Shown: piece by piece, positions 63,621 to 64,000 of the stretch
How the letters are laid out: the number at the start of each line of letters is the position of its first letter
Position numbering within the stretch: the first letter of the stretch is position 1
Assembly (NCBI RefSeq): GCF_003001935.1
Contig: NZ_PVNG01000019.1
Coordinates: 1 to 64,000, forward strand
Source of the DNA: Nonomuraea fuscirosea
GTDB lineage: Bacteria; Actinomycetota; Actinomycetes; Streptosporangiales; Streptosporangiaceae
DNA length: 64,000 nucleotides
Reading direction: 5' to 3'
Notes under the pieces: model-generated
The model's input: the letters and a program-made list of their open reading frames with translations, nothing else
What the model was told of the DNA's origin: nothing
Database searches by the model: none
Made by a program: the position numbers and the translations under genes

Positions 63621-64000
63621 GCAGATCACCGTGGACGGTGTGATGCAGGGCAACGGTCACGCGACTCCCGAGGAGCCGGCGAGCGGGTTCACGCGGGACG
63701 GCTGGGCGCTCGGGGCATTCGCCGATGACACTGGCGAGATGATCACCAGGACCTATCAGCGGGCGGATGCGTTCCTGTTCGGGCGGGGCACGTACGAGAT
63801 GTTCGCCGAGACCTGGGGCGCTAGACCGGAGATGCAGGCGCACCCATCGGGGTCGCGCTCAACGGGGCGCAGAAGTACGTCGCATCGAACTGTCTCGAGA
63901 AGCCGTCGTGGGGACCCGTCACGCTGCTGTCCGGGGATGCGACCGCGGCGATCAGGGAATCGAAGGAATCGTCTTCGGGCGAGATCCAGGTACACGGGAG
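63616..64000 (+). pseudogene. Second DHFR-like (RibD C-terminal) gene, frameshifted, cut by window end
   Basis: MTQITVDGVMQGNGHATPEE, GFTRDGWALGAFADDTGEMI, YQRADAFLFGRGTYEMFAET WG is the start of a RibD_C/DHFR-like protein. Near 63845 the frame shifts: the continuation GVALNGAQKYVASNCLEKPS, TLLSGDATAAIRESKESSSG EIQVHG lies in another frame. The gene would be intact if one indel were corrected; the 3' end lies outside the window. A relative of, but not a copy of, 61255-61866. Confidence 0.75.

Overview
The window is high-GC DNA from a filamentous actinomycete. The Tat-exported multicopper oxidase, a WapA-like RHS wall protein, MMPL and DrrAB-type exporters, many GTG starts with 1-11 nt gene overlaps, and actinobacterial-type mobile elements would fit Nonomuraea, Streptosporangium or a relative. 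No rRNA and no complete tRNA gene is visible, so the genus is an inference.

Layout. 0-1 kb: fragments of an ISL3 transposase, a resolvase and an Abi_C protein. 1-7.2 kb: ordinary genes (YdeI family, an AhpD-like protein divergent from a WYL regulator, a divergent tryptophan-dioxygenase-like protein facing a Tat multicopper oxidase). 7.3-20 kb: a mobile-element graveyard. A Tn3-family transposase gene is broken by three frameshifts and split by a 4.1-kb Tn554-like element with two tyrosine recombinases. It is followed by a YozG/DUF2975 module, then by an IS30 element sitting in the istB gene of an IS21 element. 20.4-24.3 kb: a PadR-controlled DrrAB-type ABC exporter with DoxX and a hydrolase. 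24.4-27 kb: further IS pieces and a truncated kinase-like ATPase. 27-34.1 kb: a 2232-residue secreted RHS protein with a HINT domain and a nucleotidyltransferase-like C-terminal tip, followed by a 1-nt-overlapping DUF5958 gene, the best candidate for a new toxin/immunity pair. 34.5-37.3 kb: a deformylase-like pseudogene, an intact IS630 element, a small secreted protein and a hydrolase remnant. 37.6-45.3 kb: a catabolic island with CoA lyase and CoA transferase, a LysR regulator, and the divergent genes for a CitMHS transporter, a CocE-type hydrolase and a tannase/feruloyl-esterase-family enzyme. 46.2-47.6 kb: a small HTH plus Clp_N pair divergent from a DUF998 membrane protein. 48-54.8 kb: a two-component system divergent from a four-gene ABC, S41-protease and PAF-AH-like lipoprotein operon. 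55.4-58.5 kb: an MMPL exporter with a small upstream ORF, divergent from TetR. 58.5-61 kb: integrase remnants next to a tRNA-Val 3' half, an att-like scar. 61.2-64 kb: a RibD-like reductase, an ArsR-SRPBCC-VOC operon and, at the window edge, a frameshifted second RibD-like gene.

How it works together. Regulators sit next to what they probably control (WYL/AhpD-like, YozG/DUF2975, PadR/DrrAB, LysR/tannase island, HTH/DUF998, TCS/ABC, TetR/MMPL, ArsR/SRPBCC), and several shared intergenic regions carry clear inverted repeats. The mobile-element zones are decayed, with repeated frameshifts and three TGA stops in transposition genes, at least one clearly replacing Trp.
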